From: Fibrobacter sp.
Lineage (GTDB): Bacteria; Fibrobacterota; Fibrobacteria; Fibrobacterales; Fibrobacteraceae
DNA length: 64,000 nt
Direction: 5' to 3'
Assembly: GCA_024399065.1 (NCBI GenBank)
Contig: JAKSIB010000010.1
Span: 50,891 to 114,890 of the forward strand
Numbering within the stretch: position 1 is the stretch's first letter; each line of letters starts with the position of its first letter. Under the pieces are notes generated by a model. It made no database searches. It saw nothing but the letters and a program-made list of their open reading frames with translations, and had not been told where the DNA came from. Position numbers and translations under genes: made by a program. Shown here in pieces: positions 63,501-64,000 of the stretch.

Positions 63501-64000
63501 TGGTTATGGGTTTCCACCTTCATCAAGATGTCCACTTCTTCGTTGTGGAAATCATACTTGTTGGTGCGGGGGTCAGCGTAGAAACGACCTGCGGTAGCAC
63601 CCTTCATCACAGCGGCGTTATCCTTATAGGCGCTGAAGATGTTGGTGTTGTGCAGAGCGTAGGTGTTCTTGATCATCTGGAACAGGGACTTGTCCTGCTT
63701 GACACCGTCGATGGTCCATTCGGCACCGAATACCTTGTGGCGGCAATGTTCGGAGTTGGCCTGAGCAAACATGTACAGTTCCACGTCGGTGGGGTTACGC
63801 TTGAGAGCGGTAAAGTTGTTGACCAGGTAGTCGATTTCGTCGGCGGAAAGAGCGAGGCCCATGGCCTTGTCTGCCTTGACGAGAGCTTCGCGGCCTTCGG
63901 TAAGGACCGGAATAATGTTCAGGGGGCGCGGTTCTTCCTTGCTGAAGAGAACGTCCAGGGAAGCCTGGTCTGCGAACACGGCCTGAGTCATGCGGTCGTG
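60518..64000 (-). CDS. purL: Phosphoribosylformylglycinamidine synthase, 5' end outside window
   Basis: The reading frame is open to the window edge, where it reads HDRMTQAVF; this is the inner part of the long PurL, so the first ~200 residues are missing. The visible 1,160 residues include the linker motif [18 protein letters not shown], two ATP/FGAR-binding halves ([34 protein letters not shown]), and the C-terminal glutamine amidotransferase with the nucleophile in LGVCNGCQM and the His/Glu pair later. It is the single-chain PurL of Gram-negative bacteria, making FGAM in purine synthesis. Confidence 0.97.
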   Translation of the reverse strand, partial: HDRMTQAVFADQASLDVLFSKEEPRPLNIIPVLTEGREALVKADKAMGLALSADEIDYLVNNFTALKRNPTDVELYMFAQANSEHCRHKVFGAEWTIDGVKQDKSLFQMIKNTYALHNTNIFSAYKDNAAVMKGATAGRFYADPRTNKYDFHNEEVDILMKVETHNHPTAISPFPGAATGSGGEIRDEGATGKGSKPKAGLTGFSVSNLKLPGAVQPWEKDFGSPSRIASALDIMIDGPLGGAAFNNEYGRPNILGYFRTFEQEVSAEKGNEVRGYHKPIMLAGGLGNIKHDHIEKGHIDPGDHLVVLGGPAMLIGLGGGAASSVANGAGNESLDFASVQRENPEMERRCQEVIDRCWAMDEENPITFIHDVGAGGLSNAFPELVNDGGLGGKFELRNVPNDEPGMSPFEIWSNESQERYVIAVAGNKLDVFDAICKRERCPYAVVGEAIPEKHLTLTDKHFGSTPIDMPLEVLLGKPPRMIRNEKSQKRPLTSQVVPADATIKDIAHRVLANPTVADKTFLISIGDRSVTGMICRDQMVGPWQVPVADCAVTSATLDTYEGEAMSMGERAPIALISPAAAARMTVAESLTNMAAAYVPDMGRVNLSANWMATPNYEGDGADLYEAVKAIGMELCPELGITIPVGKDSMSMSTVWQDEKGSHRVTAPISLVISAFSPCADVRKTMTPQLIQNKETTLMLVDLARGKNRMGASIAAQVYNMLGDKAPDVDSAKELRAFFETIQKLNADGKIMAYHDKSDGGLYTTVTEMAFAGHVGVTLDVNALQGNVIDALFNEELGAVLQVANADVAAVKAAFAAAGLGDTVSEIGKLNDTYNLVIGDYAEGLSDLRAIWSDTTRRIAALRDNPACAESEYQLKLEQDDPGITPKVTFDLVASAKVIKDFESRPKMAILREQGVNGELEMAAAFAKAGFESIDVHMTDILSGRVSLKDFNGLVACGGFSYGDVLGAGEGWAKSILFNPKARAEFEAYFNRKDTFTLGVCNGCQMVSNLKDLIPGAKHWPRFVQNLSERFEARYCSLKVEDTPAVLLKGMAGSVLPIAVAHGEGRAEFASRVAAEECLKTGLVALRYVDGKHEYTERYPLNPNGSPFAINGLCSEDGRALVMMPHPERVFRTCQYSWHPAEWGEDGPWMQLFRNGRIFVG

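Overview
The window is chromosomal DNA that looks like the genus Fibrobacter (phylum Fibrobacterota). This is inferred from sequence style, not from a database search. The signs are many exported proteins with serine/glutamate linkers after a lipobox, Gram-negative envelope genes (LolA, LpxL-type acyltransferase, AsmA family, outer-membrane barrels), meso-diaminopimelate dehydrogenase, and alanine/lysine/glutamate-rich tails on otherwise ordinary enzymes. Genes are dense on both strands and most are separated by clear intrinsic hairpin terminators.

Region by region. 1-8.2 kb: part of an aryl-polyene-like pigment/lipid pathway. Seven genes run leftward off the window edge (two acyl carrier proteins, a membrane/AMP-ligase/dehydratase fusion, a glycosyltransferase, a lipid acyltransferase, a thioesterase and LolA); a methyltransferase, a ketosynthase-like protein and a PlsC-type acyltransferase are transcribed divergently. 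8.2-10.2 kb: a lipoprotein and argH. 10.2-15.9 kb: a six-gene leftward operon built around a MotA/TolQ-type channel with a very long helical tail and a MotB/OmpA-type partner, plus a lipoprotein, a beta-helix protein and two proteins I do not recognise. 16-34 kb: mostly housekeeping (tadA, gltD-like, mnmG, proS, agmatine-to-putrescine genes aguB and aguA, a degenerate GGDEF protein, and a Mur ligase/rluD/lspA/squalene-phytoene synthase operon).

34.2-40.5 kb: dnaA with DnaA-box-like sites upstream, followed by an AT-rich block of four secreted or lipoprotein genes. The block ends in a second copy of the 3' end of dnaA: 90 identical bases, then a tail that encodes the same last eight residues with different codons. 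This is the footprint expected of an element inserted into the end of dnaA, and it is the most striking feature here.

40.5-64 kb: envelope and metabolic genes (family II pyrophosphatase, a His-phosphatase lipoprotein, ddh, dut, trmJ, two sugar nucleotidyltransferases, an AsmA/DUF748 protein, two identical tRNA-Lys genes, a Xer recombinase, leuB, a CotH-kinase lipoprotein, a lone M41-like peptidase, a ZIP transporter, a barrel protein with an acidic then histone-like tail) and purL, whose 5' end lies beyond the window. Two unusual non-coding stretches flank ddh and dut: an array of TGTAAA/TTTACA palindromes and three evenly built pairs of GTAC half-sites. At least three families of short dispersed palindromic repeats are scattered between genes.
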